DNA of 64,000 nt, from assembly GCF_963668515.1 (NCBI RefSeq), contig NZ_OY764864.1, positions 1,459,361 through 1,523,360 of the forward strand, written 5' to 3'. The notes below the pieces were generated by a model. That model was given only the letters and a program-made list of their open reading frames with translations, was not told the origin of the DNA and did not search any database. The stretch is from an uncultured Ilyobacter sp. Its GTDB lineage: Bacteria > Fusobacteriota > Fusobacteriia > Fusobacteriales > Fusobacteriaceae. Position 1 is the stretch's first letter. Every line of letters begins with the position of its first letter. Both the position numbers and the translations under genes were made by a program. Below, one piece after another: positions 45,118-54,362 of the stretch.

Positions 45118-45425
45118 CTACCTCAAGCAGCCACGGGACCGCCGGAGATATCTGACTCCGGCGATCCCGATGATCTTACTTGCATCCGTTGCCGCAAGTT
45201 CCTCGGCGGTTTGCTGCGACATTATTATCGCGACGCAGCTTGAGGCAACTCGCGTCTTGGCCATTCTGGCCTTCTCTTTGTGCGACAACTTGCTATCATG
45301 CACCGCCCCATTGCTGGAGCGGTTATCGCCCTGCGCTTCGCAGCGTTCGGCCAACCATTTCTCGCCGCCCATCACTCTTCCGTGAACCAATCGGAGAGCG
45401 ATCAACTTTTTGGACCAGGCCTGGA
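45118..45425. repeat. Dispersed IS-3'-end repeat, copy d
   Basis: Nearly full-length relative to copy a. The plus-strand frame GLHNPILPQAATGPPEISDS, CRKFLGGLLRHYYRDAA is the tail of the same transposase, followed by the shared non-coding part. It separates two related zinc-ribbon membrane genes. Confidence 0.8.
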
Positions 45426-45437
45426 ACCTGCGCGGTC

Positions 45438-45884
45438 CTACCGCGACCCCAGCCTCGAACCTGCGCGCCCGCATTCCGGGCAGCGGCCGCTCACGTTGCC
45501 GGTGAGATCGTAGCCGCACTTCTGGCAATAGCGAACGCGTAGCGCGCCGCAACTACGACATGGAGTGCTTTCGCGCACGGGGAGCTTCCAGCCGCAGAAG
45601 TCACATCTGCCAGGCTTGGAACGGTATCGCCGCATGAAATGTACGAGGGCGAGCATCCAGAGCGGACCGAAGAGTGGGCCAGTATAGACAAGGCAGGCCA
45701 AGGCAACTGTAGATCCACTCGGTCCCAGTTCTTCTTCGTAGCCTGCCCCAGAGCCAACATGATCAGCGCAGTACTCGAAATAGAGCAGTCCCAGTCCACC
45801 AACAACCATCGCATGCAGGATCGCGAAACAGATCGTCAATCCCAAGCGTGTCACAGTCCACTGAAATCGAGGTTGCGGGGTCAC
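45438..45884 (-). CDS. Membrane protein with double zinc ribbon
   Basis: 148 residues from a GTG with GAGGAG 5-6 bases upstream. Two membrane segments (LTICFAILHAMVVGGLGLLYF and LACLVYTGPLFGPLWMLALV) are followed by two ribbons: CDFCGWKLPVRESTPCRSCG and CQKCGYDLTGNVSGRCPECG. The last 40 residues match the gene at 44790-45116. It follows the out-of-frame RHS tip in the same direction, as an immunity gene would. Confidence 0.75.
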   Translation of the reverse strand: MTPQPRFQWTVTRLGLTICFAILHAMVVGGLGLLYFEYCADHVGSGAGYEEELGPSGSTVALACLVYTGPLFGPLWMLALVHFMRRYRSKPGRCDFCGWKLPVRESTPCRSCGALRVRYCQKCGYDLTGNVSGRCPECGRAGSRLGSR

Positions 45885-46020
45885 GTACTCTCCTCACAGA
45901 AGCCTCTCTGGCAATAAGCGAAAGAGCCACATCATTCGCATGGCATCTCATCCTCACCACTATGGTCAATCCATTCTAATTCACCATTGCATGCCTTCTG
46001 TAGACAACAATCATAGCATC

Positions 46021-47452
46021 CTATGACGTCAGCCTGGTATGCGATTCCCCCCCTCCCTGGTCCGCGTCGGAGCCACTGCATCCAGCGCACTGGCGTCCCC
46101 TGTGGTTGTTAACCATGTCCATTTGGCTCTGATTACCACAGTGTTCGTGTATGGCAGTGAGGTCTGCCGTCTCCTTGCAATCGCAGCTAGCAATGCTCGC
46201 CATACCACATGACCAAGTACAATGGACTATTGCATTCTGCCAGCCATCGTCTGGAGCGCTACCCCCCCCAAAGGTCTTCAAGCCAATCGACTACGAAGTC
46301 TCTTGCTTCATATCCAGTCTCGCAACATATTGGGTTCAGAAGACACCAACAGAACTCTTCCCAGCATATACGGCCGGACGGATCAATGAAAGCCGTGGGC
46401 ATGCTCCGCACATACTCATACAGACTCGCGCCGTCCTGGTAGCCACCTCCAGCATTATTCATGCTCGTCAAAGGATCCCGCTGCGCAAAACGCTGCAATC
46501 CACCCGCATACTCGCGCCACCGATTTTGATAGCCGGCCTTCTCCGCGTCGAACGGCAGGCCTTGGTGGGCGAACGGGTTGCCGACCGTTGACGTCAGCGC
46601 CGTCGTGCCCAGTTCGCCGCTGCCGGAATCGCCGGCCAGCACAGTAAACGTCCCGTACGGCGTATACGCATACCGCTCGACGATTCGCGCATTGTTCGTG
46701 CCCGACGGGTCGTACTCGCTGAGCGCCGTGACGTTCCAGTTGCGATCCTGGTGTACGAAGTAACGGCTGTCGGCGGTCGATTCGCCGGACTGCTCATCGG
46801 GGGTCGTGTCGTTGCTTTCGGTCACGTCGCCGTTCTTCTCGATCGAGACCAGCTCATCGGTGTAACGCGTGCCCCAGAGGTACTGGAACGTCGTCTGGTT
46901 CGAGCCGTTCCGCGTCTCGCAGATGTTCCAACGGCCCATCGGTCGGAGACCGGTGCCACAGTAATAGAAGTGGACGGTCGTGTCCCCGCCGTCGTTGGGC
47001 GTATTCTGGTCGCCTCTGTTGCTCACGGCCTTGGTCAGCCGGCGGTTTTTGCCATCGTACTCATACGCGGCGATGGTGGTCGTGTCGCTGGCCGCCGCGA
47101 ACTGCACCGCCACCAGCCGGTTCCACGCGTCGTACACAAACTGGTACACCCCATCGGCGGTCAGGTTGCCCGCGTTGTCGTACGACAACGTCGCGGCGTT
47201 CGAGTTGAAGTCGTCCGAGACGAGCATGTCATCCCCTGCGTCGTCGTAATCGCCATCGCCATTATTATCGATCCCGCACACAAGGTCATCACATTCGTGT
47301 GTGGAAGAAATGTCGTCGCCGCGGTAGATGCCGACGTAGCCCGCCGACCACTCGTCGTCGATGTCCCAGGATTCGAGATTAATCGGCTCGTCGGAGAAGT
47401 CGCCATCCGCATCGTCATCCACCCAGACGCGCAGACGCTGGAAACGTTGTCC
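46021..47452 (-). pseudogene. RHS protein, 5'-truncated, toxin tip displaced by one base in an 8-C run
   Basis: The RHS frame starts at about 47452 at the edge of repeat copy e (GTG at 47422 is the first possible start). It carries YD repeats (LSYDNAGNLTADGVYQFVYD) and the core end (GYQNRWREYAGGLQRFAQRDP ... TAFIDPSGR). It then stops after WLEDLWGG at 46259. Removing one base of the 8-C run (46262-46269) continues it as GSAPDDGWQNAIVHCTWSCG, then TAIHEHCGNQSQ, MDMVNNHRGRQC and ends at 46021. That segment has the HxxW ... HE ... MDxxNN layout I associate with a toxin family (DUF6973-like). Without the shift the tip is missing. An EF-hand-like stretch (DNNGDGDYDDAGDD) sits in the shell. Confidence 0.75.
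46262..46269. repeat. Homopolymer of eight C at the toxin-tip frame break
   Basis: The run joins the RHS core and the toxin tip out of frame by one base. It is a candidate slippage (phase-variation) site, or a homopolymer base-calling error; see the other C-run indels in this window. Confidence 0.7.
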
Positions 47453-47466
47453 TCAGCGGCTGTCAG

Positions 47467-47722
47467 CGTCATTAGCACTGCGACGCAGCTTGCAGTAACT
47501 CACGTCTCGGCCATTCGGGCCTCTTGACTGCACGGCATTCTGGTATCATGCCCCGCCCCATCGGGGGACGGTTATCGCCGTGCACTTCGCAGCCTTTGGC
47601 CAGCCACTTCTCACGCCTCATCACTCTCCCGCGAGCAAGATGGAAGGCGATCAACTTCTTGGCCCCGGCCTGGAGCCTGCGCGCGGGAGACGACGTACAT
47701 TTGGGCCCGGCTCTACTTGAAC
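47467..47722. repeat. Dispersed IS-3'-end repeat, copy e
   Basis: Starts inside the transposase-tail region (GACGCAGCTTGCAGTAACTC) and keeps the shared downstream part (CTCGGCCATTC, then TTGGCCAGCCACTTCTCACG). It lies immediately 5' of the second RHS fragment, as copy c does for the first. Confidence 0.75.
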
Positions 47723-47983
47723 CCGCGCGATGCCGCAGAACCCCGCCACACAGCTCCCCATGGATGTAGCCCGAATCACAGCTGAATCACTTCCCGCCCA
47801 GCTTCTCTTGCCCCCCCAGCCCTGCTACACTGGAACTCTTAGCGCCCTGCACGCCGGTACTACGTAGCAGGCATCGGCCAGCAATGACATCGGGAGAACC
47901 CCGACTTTTGTCCTTCGACCGACTACCAACGAGTTTTGCCAATGTTGGCTCCGTTTTCCTCTTCCTCTTGAGGTATTCGTCAG

Positions 47984-49270
47984 ATGAGCACAAAGCCCTT
48001 TAATGCGTTCGCAATGGCGCAAGCCCAGTTCGACAAGGTCGCCGATAGTCTCGGCCTGGATCAGGGAACGAAGGACTTGTTGCGCCAACCGATGCGCGAG
48101 TATCACTTCAGCCTGCCGGTCCGCATGGACGATGGCACTACCACAGTCTTCCGCGGCTTCCGCGTGCAGCACAACGATGCCCGCGGCCCGGCCAAGGGCG
48201 GCATCCGCTTTCACCCACAGGAAACGATTGACACGGTACGCGCCCTGTCGATGTGGATGACCTGGAAGTGTGCCGTGGCCAATCTGCCGCTCGGTGGCGG
48301 AAAAGGCGGCGTAATCTGTGAACCACACAACCTAAGCATGGCTGAACAGGAGCGCATCTGCCGGGCGTTCGTCCGCCAGATTGCACGCGACGTCGGCCCG
48401 CTACGTGATGTGCCCGCGCCGGACGTGATGACCACCGGCCAGCACATGCTTTGGATGCTCGATGAGTACGAGCAGATTCGCGGCGAACATTACCCTGGTG
48501 TCATTACTGGAAAACCGGTCGGCATGGGCGGATCGCTCGGCCGAACCGAAGCGACGGGCTACGGCGTCGTGTTCACTGTGCGCGAGGCCCTCAAAGAACT
48601 GGGCATTCGCCCGCAAGACACGATCGCGGCCGTCCAGGGCTTCGGCAATGTCGCCCAATACGCGATATCGCTCTACAACCAGCTCGGCGGAACGGTGGTT
48701 GCCGTCTCCTGCTGGGACCAGGAAGATCAGCAGCCATACACCTTCCGCAGGAAGGATGGAATCAACCTCGATGAACTGCTGAAGATCACCGATCGCTTTG
48801 GCGGGATCGACAAGAAGAAGGCTGCCGAACTGGGTTACGAGCAACTGCCCGGCGAGGCTTGGATCGAACAAGAAGTAGACCTACTTTTCCCCTGCGCGCT
48901 GGAGAACTCGATCACGGGTGACAACGTGACCAAGATCTCGTCGCGTGTGAAGCTGATCGCCGAGGGCGCCAACGGCCCCACCACACCGGACGCCGACCAC
49001 GTGTTGCGCGAACGTGGCGTTTTTGTCATTCCGGATTTCCTGGCCAACGCCGGCGGCGTGACGTGCAGTTACCTCGAACAAGTCCAGTGCAACATGAACT
49101 ACTTCTGGGAAAAGGACGAGGTGCTCGGCAAGCTGGACACGATGATGACGGCGGCGTTCATCGCCGTCAGCGAAATGGCACGCAAACGAAAGCTCTACAT
49201 GCGCGACGCGGCGTACACGATTGCGATCGCGCGCGTGGCACAGGCGTGCAAAGATCGCGGCTGGGTCTGA
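47984..49270 (+). CDS. gdhA: Glu/Leu/Phe/Val dehydrogenase (NAD(P)-dependent glutamate dehydrogenase type)
   Basis: 428 residues. The dimerisation domain contains NDARGPAKGGIRFHP and the catalytic Lys in LPLGGGKGGVICEP, then DVPAPDVMT. The Rossmann domain has AAVQGFGNVAQYAI and ends with the AEGANGPTTPDAD and LANAGGVTCSYLEQVQ motifs typical of GdhA. It interconverts glutamate and 2-oxoglutarate. A GAGG site lies about 11 bases upstream. The two PPDK-like genes follow in the same direction, 131 and 23 bases apart, so co-transcription is possible. Cofactor choice cannot be fixed by eye. Confidence 0.92.
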   Translation: MSTKPFNAFAMAQAQFDKVADSLGLDQGTKDLLRQPMREYHFSLPVRMDDGTTTVFRGFRVQHNDARGPAKGGIRFHPQETIDTVRALSMWMTWKCAVANLPLGGGKGGVICEPHNLSMAEQERICRAFVRQIARDVGPLRDVPAPDVMTTGQHMLWMLDEYEQIRGEHYPGVITGKPVGMGGSLGRTEATGYGVVFTVREALKELGIRPQDTIAAVQGFGNVAQYAISLYNQLGGTVVAVSCWDQEDQQPYTFRRKDGINLDELLKITDRFGGIDKKKAAELGYEQLPGEAWIEQEVDLLFPCALENSITGDNVTKISSRVKLIAEGANGPTTPDADHVLRERGVFVIPDFLANAGGVTCSYLEQVQCNMNYFWEKDEVLGKLDTMMTAAFIAVSEMARKRKLYMRDAAYTIAIARVAQACKDRGWV

Positions 49271-49401
49271 CTCCTCCATAGAGCAGTATCGCAGGCGGCC
49301 GCATCGCCCTTACGCCACTGCGGCCCGGCAACCGGCCATGCAGCAGTGGCACGCTGAGTGTTTTGCCGGCAACCCCAGTCACCGAACGGATGCGTGCAAC
49401 C

Positions 49402-51147
49402 ATGAGCCAGCCGCCGAATGCAGGCTTCTATCCGCCGTTTGACCGCCGGTTCTTCGACGGGGACGAGGAATTCACAGTTATCGGCGGCGGTGAACTGGGG
49501 GGCAAGGCGCTCGGTCTGGCCTCGGCCAAGCATTTGCTCGAACGGGCCTGTCCTGGCGGAAACCTGCTCAGCGTTCAGATTGGCATTCCGCGCTTAACGG
49601 TGCTCGGCACCGAAGTGTTCGAGCAATTCATGGCGGCCAATAATCTCTACGATGTGGCCACCGCGGATCTTCCCGATGAACGTATTGCGCACGCGTTCCT
49701 CAATGCCGAATTGCCCCCGGCATACGTCGGCGATCTGCGTGCTCTGGTGGGCGGCGTCCACACACCGTTGGCGGTGCGTTCATCGAGCCGGCTCGAAGAC
49801 GCTTTACAACATCCCTTCGCCGGTGTGTACGCCACGAAGATGATTCCCAATAACGAATCCGCGATTGGCGATCGCTTCAAGAAGTTGAGCGAAGCGGTGA
49901 AGTTCGTGTGGGCATCAACATTCTTCGGCGACGCCAAACGCTACATGCACCGCATCAACCATCCACTGGAAGACGAGCGGATGGCGGTCGTCATTCAGGA
50001 AGTAGTCGGTGATCTCTACGGCGAGCGCTATTACCCCGTTATTTCCGGCGTAATCCGCACGCACAATTACTACGCCAGCGGCCCGGCCGAACCGGAGGAC
50101 GGTGTTGTGAATCTGGCGGTCGGGCTGGGCAAGACCATTGTCGACGGCGGTGTGACATGGACCTACTGCCCCCGCTATCCGAATCATCGCCCGCCCTACG
50201 GCTCCACGCGTGAATTGCTCAAGAACACGCAAACGCAATTCTGGGCAGTCAACATGACGCCTGCCGCATACGATCCGGTCAACGAGGCGGAGTGTCTGGT
50301 ACAGGCCGGGCTTGACGTCGCCGAGTGGGACGACGTGCTGCGTTTTACTGCTTCAACGTATGACGCGCAGTCGGATCGACTCGTGCTCGGCACGGGCATC
50401 GCCGGGCCACGTGCGATTACATTCGGGCGACTGCTCGAACTTGGCGAGGTGCCGCTCAACGGCGTCATCGAGCACATCGCGCAGCATGCCAAAGAGTCAT
50501 TGCAGGCCGACGTCGAAATCGAGTTCGCGCTGACACTCGATCGGCAACGGGGCCTGCCGGCGCGCTTCGGCTTCTTACAGGTGCGGCCAATGATGGTGCC
50601 CCGCGAACAGGTTGACGTCAACGAAACGGACCTGCATGCCCCCAACGTCCTGCTAGCCTGTGATACCGTACTCGGCAACGGTGAGAGTCGTACCATCACG
50701 GACGTGGTGTACGTCAAACCAGCAACGTTCGATGCCAAGCACACCGCTGCCATCGCGATCGAAATCGCCGATCTAAATTACCAACTCGAAGCGGAAAACC
50801 GGCCGTACGTATTGATCGGATTCGGACGCTGGGGCAGCAGTGATCCATGGCTCGGCATTCCGGCGACTTGGCCACAGATCTCCGGTGCACGTGTCATTGT
50901 CGAATCGACCCTGCCCACCATGAATGTCGACGCCAGTCAGGGCTCGCATTTTTTCCACAACATGATCAGCTTCGGGGTGCACTACTTCACCGTGCGGCAC
51001 ACGAGTTCGCACGGGATCGATTGGAGTTGGCTTGACCGGCAACCATCGACGTCAGAGACTCCGTTTCTGCGGCACGTGCGATTGCCGGAACCACTGACGA
51101 TCCGGGTTGACGGCCGTCACGGCCGCGGCGTAATCCTCCACGCCTGA
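49402..51147 (+). CDS. PEP/pyruvate-binding (PPDK N-terminal) domain protein
   Basis: 581 residues if the ATG at 49402 is used; ATGs at 49390 and 49363 are alternatives. The ATP-grasp-like PPDK N-terminal domain is marked by PLAVRSSSRLEDALQHPFAG and a second half with FGRWGSSDPWLGIPATWPQI and SQGSHFFHNMISFG. The swivelling phosphohistidine domain and the PEP-binding barrel of PEP synthase or PPDK are absent, so it cannot do the full reaction alone. It pairs with the next, larger gene of the same type. A nucleotide-dependent phosphorylation or regulatory role is likely, but the substrate is unknown. Confidence 0.82.
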   Translation: MSQPPNAGFYPPFDRRFFDGDEEFTVIGGGELGGKALGLASAKHLLERACPGGNLLSVQIGIPRLTVLGTEVFEQFMAANNLYDVATADLPDERIAHAFLNAELPPAYVGDLRALVGGVHTPLAVRSSSRLEDALQHPFAGVYATKMIPNNESAIGDRFKKLSEAVKFVWASTFFGDAKRYMHRINHPLEDERMAVVIQEVVGDLYGERYYPVISGVIRTHNYYASGPAEPEDGVVNLAVGLGKTIVDGGVTWTYCPRYPNHRPPYGSTRELLKNTQTQFWAVNMTPAAYDPVNEAECLVQAGLDVAEWDDVLRFTASTYDAQSDRLVLGTGIAGPRAITFGRLLELGEVPLNGVIEHIAQHAKESLQADVEIEFALTLDRQRGLPARFGFLQVRPMMVPREQVDVNETDLHAPNVLLACDTVLGNGESRTITDVVYVKPATFDAKHTAAIAIEIADLNYQLEAENRPYVLIGFGRWGSSDPWLGIPATWPQISGARVIVESTLPTMNVDASQGSHFFHNMISFGVHYFTVRHTSSHGIDWSWLDRQPSTSETPFLRHVRLPEPLTIRVDGRHGRGVILHA

Positions 51148-51170
51148 GCCACCGGTGGCGGAGCAGACAA

Positions 51171-54100
51171 ATGAGTGAACAACACAACCGTGTAGACGAT
51201 ATTCTTCGTTCGTTGCAGGAGCGGGCCAAGGAGCTCAACTGCCTCTATCGCATCGAGGAAATCATCAACGCCGAGGAGCTGTCCCTCGAGGATGTTTTCC
51301 AAGGCGTGATCGAAGCGATTCCGCCGGGCTGGCAATACCCCAACGAGTGCGTCGCGCGCATTACGTATGACCAGCAGCAATACGCATTTGGCGATTTTCG
51401 GGAGACTGCGTGGATGCAGAAGGCCACGATCCGCGTCTACGGGGAACCCACCGGTACACTGGAAGTTGCCTATCTTGAACAGATGCCCCAGGCCAGCGAA
51501 GGCCCGTTCCTGAAGGAAGAACGCAAGCTGCTGCAAACGATCGCCGAGCGCATTGGAAGTTGTATCACGCATCGCCGGCTACTGGAGACAATGCAGAGCA
51601 TGCAGGCGCCCGAACGATCGGTGCGCGCGGGGCATGAGTGGATGGCCATTCTGGATCTGCTGCGCCGTACCGACCAGAGCCTGCTAATGCGTGTATCGCG
51701 CAAGATGATCAATCATCTCTGTTGGAGCGGAGTGAAAGCTGCCCGCGACCTGCTGCGCGATTTCCATCCCATCCGGGAGGGAGACGACTTGGAGGTCTAT
51801 TTCGAATCGAACCGCCCGCGCGGGCGCGATACTGCCCCGTCACCCACTGCTATGGCGGACCGCGTGTTCGATCTCGCAGCGGCACACCTCAGCGATGACG
51901 AGATCATCTCCTGCGTGCATAACTGGATCAAGCAGGACCGGGCCAGCTTCCTGGTCAACACGCTCGAAAACCACCACACCGCCATCTCGGAAGTCAGCGA
52001 TGCCATCCAACGCTACCAACACGCCGGTCACGGCGAAGTTGAACTCTCTTCTTCGACTCGCAAGGGGCTGCTGGTCTCACTGATCCGCCGGCTGCTCTCG
52101 GACCAACTCGAATACATCAATGTTGCCAAGCGTTACGTCGAGATTTCCGATTTTCATCAGCTCATTCAGCGGATGATCTATCCAGCCCGCGGACATGGAA
52201 AGACTGGCGGCAAAGGCGCCGGTCTGTTCCTCGCGTATCAGATCATCAAAGGTCACCGCGACGAAAACGAAGCCCTGGGCGAGATCCGCACGCCAAAGAC
52301 CTGGTATCTGACTTCGGACGGCATGCACGACTTCGTCTACTGCAATCATCTCGAAGACGTCTTCTCCCAGAAGTACAAGGAAATCGACGAAGTCCGGCAG
52401 GAATATCCGGACATCGTACAGGTCTTCAAGAATTCGCAGTTCTCCGCGGCGATTCTCAAGGGGCTTTCGCTTGCACTGGATGACCTGGGCGACAAACCGC
52501 TCATCGTACGCAGCTCCAGTTTGCTGGAAGACCGCTTCGGCGCCGCATTCTCCGGCAAGTACAAGAGCCTGTTTCTGGCGAATCGCGGCACAAAGCAGGA
52601 ACGCATGGAAGCGCTGATGGATGCGATCGCGGAGGTCTACGCATCGACATTTGGACCGGATCCGATTCAATACCGCGCTGCGCGCAATTTGCTCGATTTC
52701 CAGGAAGGCATGGGCGTCCTCATTCAGGAGGTCGTCGGCACACAGATCGGCAACTACTTCTTGCCGGCATTCGCGGGCGTGGCCTTCAGTTACAACGAGT
52801 TTCGCTGGTCGCCGCGGATCAAACGGGAAGACGGGCTGGTGCGCCTCGTACCTGGATTGGGTACGCGAGCGGTCGATCGGTTGGGAGACGATTTCCCAAT
52901 CCTCGTTTCGCCGGAACAACCCGGGCTCCGGGCGAACGCCACGCCGGAAGAGGTGGTCCGCTACTCCCCACGCTACATGGACGTCATCAACCTGGAGACG
53001 AACAAGTTCGAGACCAAGAAGGTCACCGAGTTTCTGCGTGAGGCCGGCGACGCAATGCCCGCGATCGAACAACTGGTCTCGGTCTTCAGCGACGGACACC
53101 TGCGGCAACCGATGATCGGTAGCATCGACTTCGGGCGCGATGACGTCGTGGTGACGTTCGACGGCCTGCTCACTCGCACGCCATTCGTCAAGCAAATCGG
53201 GGCACTGCTCAATCTGCTGCAGCGTGAGCTCGAACACCCAGCCGATATCGAATTCGCTTCAGACGGCAAGAATCTCTATCTGCTGCAATGCCGCGCACAG
53301 GCTCCGGCCAAGTTCGCCAAACCCGCACCAATCCCGCGCGACATTCCGCAGGCACGGATGATCTTCTCGGCCAATCGCTATGTATCGAATGGCACGGTGT
53401 CGAACATCACGCACATTGTGTATGTCGACCCCGAGCAATACGGCCAACTCGGCAGTCGCGAGGAACTGATTTCCGTGGGCCGCGCTGTCGGGCGGCTGAA
53501 CAAGCTGCTACCCAAGCGGCAGTTCATCCTGATGGGCCCCGGACGCTGGGGCAGCCGCGGCGATATCAAGCTCGGCGTCCCCGTAACCTATTCGGACATC
53601 AACAACACCGCGATGCTGGTCGAAATCGCCCGTCAGCGTGGCGACTACACCCCCGATGTCTCATTCGGCACGCATTTCTTCCAGGATCTGGCCGAAGCGG
53701 AGATTCGGTACTTACCCCTCTACCCAGACGAGCCTGACATTGCCTTCAACGAAGCCTTCCTCACGCGTGCGCCCAACCTGCTCGCGGAACTGGCGCCGGA
53801 ATACGAAGCACTGCGCGACGTGGTACACGTAATCGACGTTCCGCGATCGGCGGACGGGCAGGTGCTGTACGTCCTCATGAATGCAGAACTGGACGAAGCA
53901 GTCGCCGTGTTAACCGATCTGGACGGCCTGACTGCGCACGATGACGACATCGGGCCAACACTAACCTCTTCCCAGGAACGCGACTGGCGGTGGCGCGCCC
54001 GTATGGCTGAAAGCGTCGCGCGGCGTTTGGAGCCCAAGCGGTTTGGTGTTAAGGCACTGTACGTGTTCGGCAGTACCAAGAACGCCACCGCCGGCCCGGC

Positions 54101-54362
54101 CAGCGACATCGATCTACTCGTCCATTTCGTCGGCACAGAGGAACAGCGCCGCGACCTGGAAGAGTGGCTCGAAGGCTGGAGCCTCTCGCTCAGCGAGATT
54201 AACTATCTGCGAACCGGCTATCGAACGGACGGCCTGCTCGACGTACACATCGTCACTGACGAAGATATCGCCAAGCGGACCAGTTACGCCGTCAAAATCG
54301 GTGCCGTGACCGACGCCGCCCGCGAGTTGCCGATCGGCCCGGCGAGCAACGCTGCTAAATAA
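51171..54362 (+). CDS. GAF-like/PPDK N-domain protein fused to a nucleotidyltransferase domain
   Basis: 1063 residues. An N-terminal coiled-coil plus GAF/PAS-like segment (about 10-140, LYRIEEIINAEELSLEDVF, IRVYGEPTGTLEVAYLEQ) precedes a helical region. The PPDK N-terminal domain (about 320-780) has GKTGGKGAGLFLAY, PLIVRSSSLLEDRFGAAFSG and GPGRWGSRGDIKLG with TFGTHFF-like SFGTHFFQDLA. The C-terminal domain (about 945-1060) is a minimal nucleotidyltransferase: VFGSTKNATAGPASDIDLLV, the GS...DxD signature. No phosphohistidine domain is present. The gene lies 23 bases after its shorter paralogue and its stop overlaps the next (convergent) gene by 8 bases. Confidence 0.82.
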   Translation: MSEQHNRVDDILRSLQERAKELNCLYRIEEIINAEELSLEDVFQGVIEAIPPGWQYPNECVARITYDQQQYAFGDFRETAWMQKATIRVYGEPTGTLEVAYLEQMPQASEGPFLKEERKLLQTIAERIGSCITHRRLLETMQSMQAPERSVRAGHEWMAILDLLRRTDQSLLMRVSRKMINHLCWSGVKAARDLLRDFHPIREGDDLEVYFESNRPRGRDTAPSPTAMADRVFDLAAAHLSDDEIISCVHNWIKQDRASFLVNTLENHHTAISEVSDAIQRYQHAGHGEVELSSSTRKGLLVSLIRRLLSDQLEYINVAKRYVEISDFHQLIQRMIYPARGHGKTGGKGAGLFLAYQIIKGHRDENEALGEIRTPKTWYLTSDGMHDFVYCNHLEDVFSQKYKEIDEVRQEYPDIVQVFKNSQFSAAILKGLSLALDDLGDKPLIVRSSSLLEDRFGAAFSGKYKSLFLANRGTKQERMEALMDAIAEVYASTFGPDPIQYRAARNLLDFQEGMGVLIQEVVGTQIGNYFLPAFAGVAFSYNEFRWSPRIKREDGLVRLVPGLGTRAVDRLGDDFPILVSPEQPGLRANATPEEVVRYSPRYMDVINLETNKFETKKVTEFLREAGDAMPAIEQLVSVFSDGHLRQPMIGSIDFGRDDVVVTFDGLLTRTPFVKQIGALLNLLQRELEHPADIEFASDGKNLYLLQCRAQAPAKFAKPAPIPRDIPQARMIFSANRYVSNGTVSNITHIVYVDPEQYGQLGSREELISVGRAVGRLNKLLPKRQFILMGPGRWGSRGDIKLGVPVTYSDINNTAMLVEIARQRGDYTPDVSFGTHFFQDLAEAEIRYLPLYPDEPDIAFNEAFLTRAPNLLAELAPEYEALRDVVHVIDVPRSADGQVLYVLMNAELDEAVAVLTDLDGLTAHDDDIGPTLTSSQERDWRWRARMAESVARRLEPKRFGVKALYVFGSTKNATAGPASDIDLLVHFVGTEEQRRDLEEWLEGWSLSLSEINYLRTGYRTDGLLDVHIVTDEDIAKRTSYAVKIGAVTDAARELPIGPASNAAK

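Noticed and set aside
46259..47422. Treating the short WLEDLWGG ending as a natural RHS C-terminus
   Set aside because: The reading frame after removing one C continues directly into a sequence with toxin-tip features, which is hard to explain by chance.
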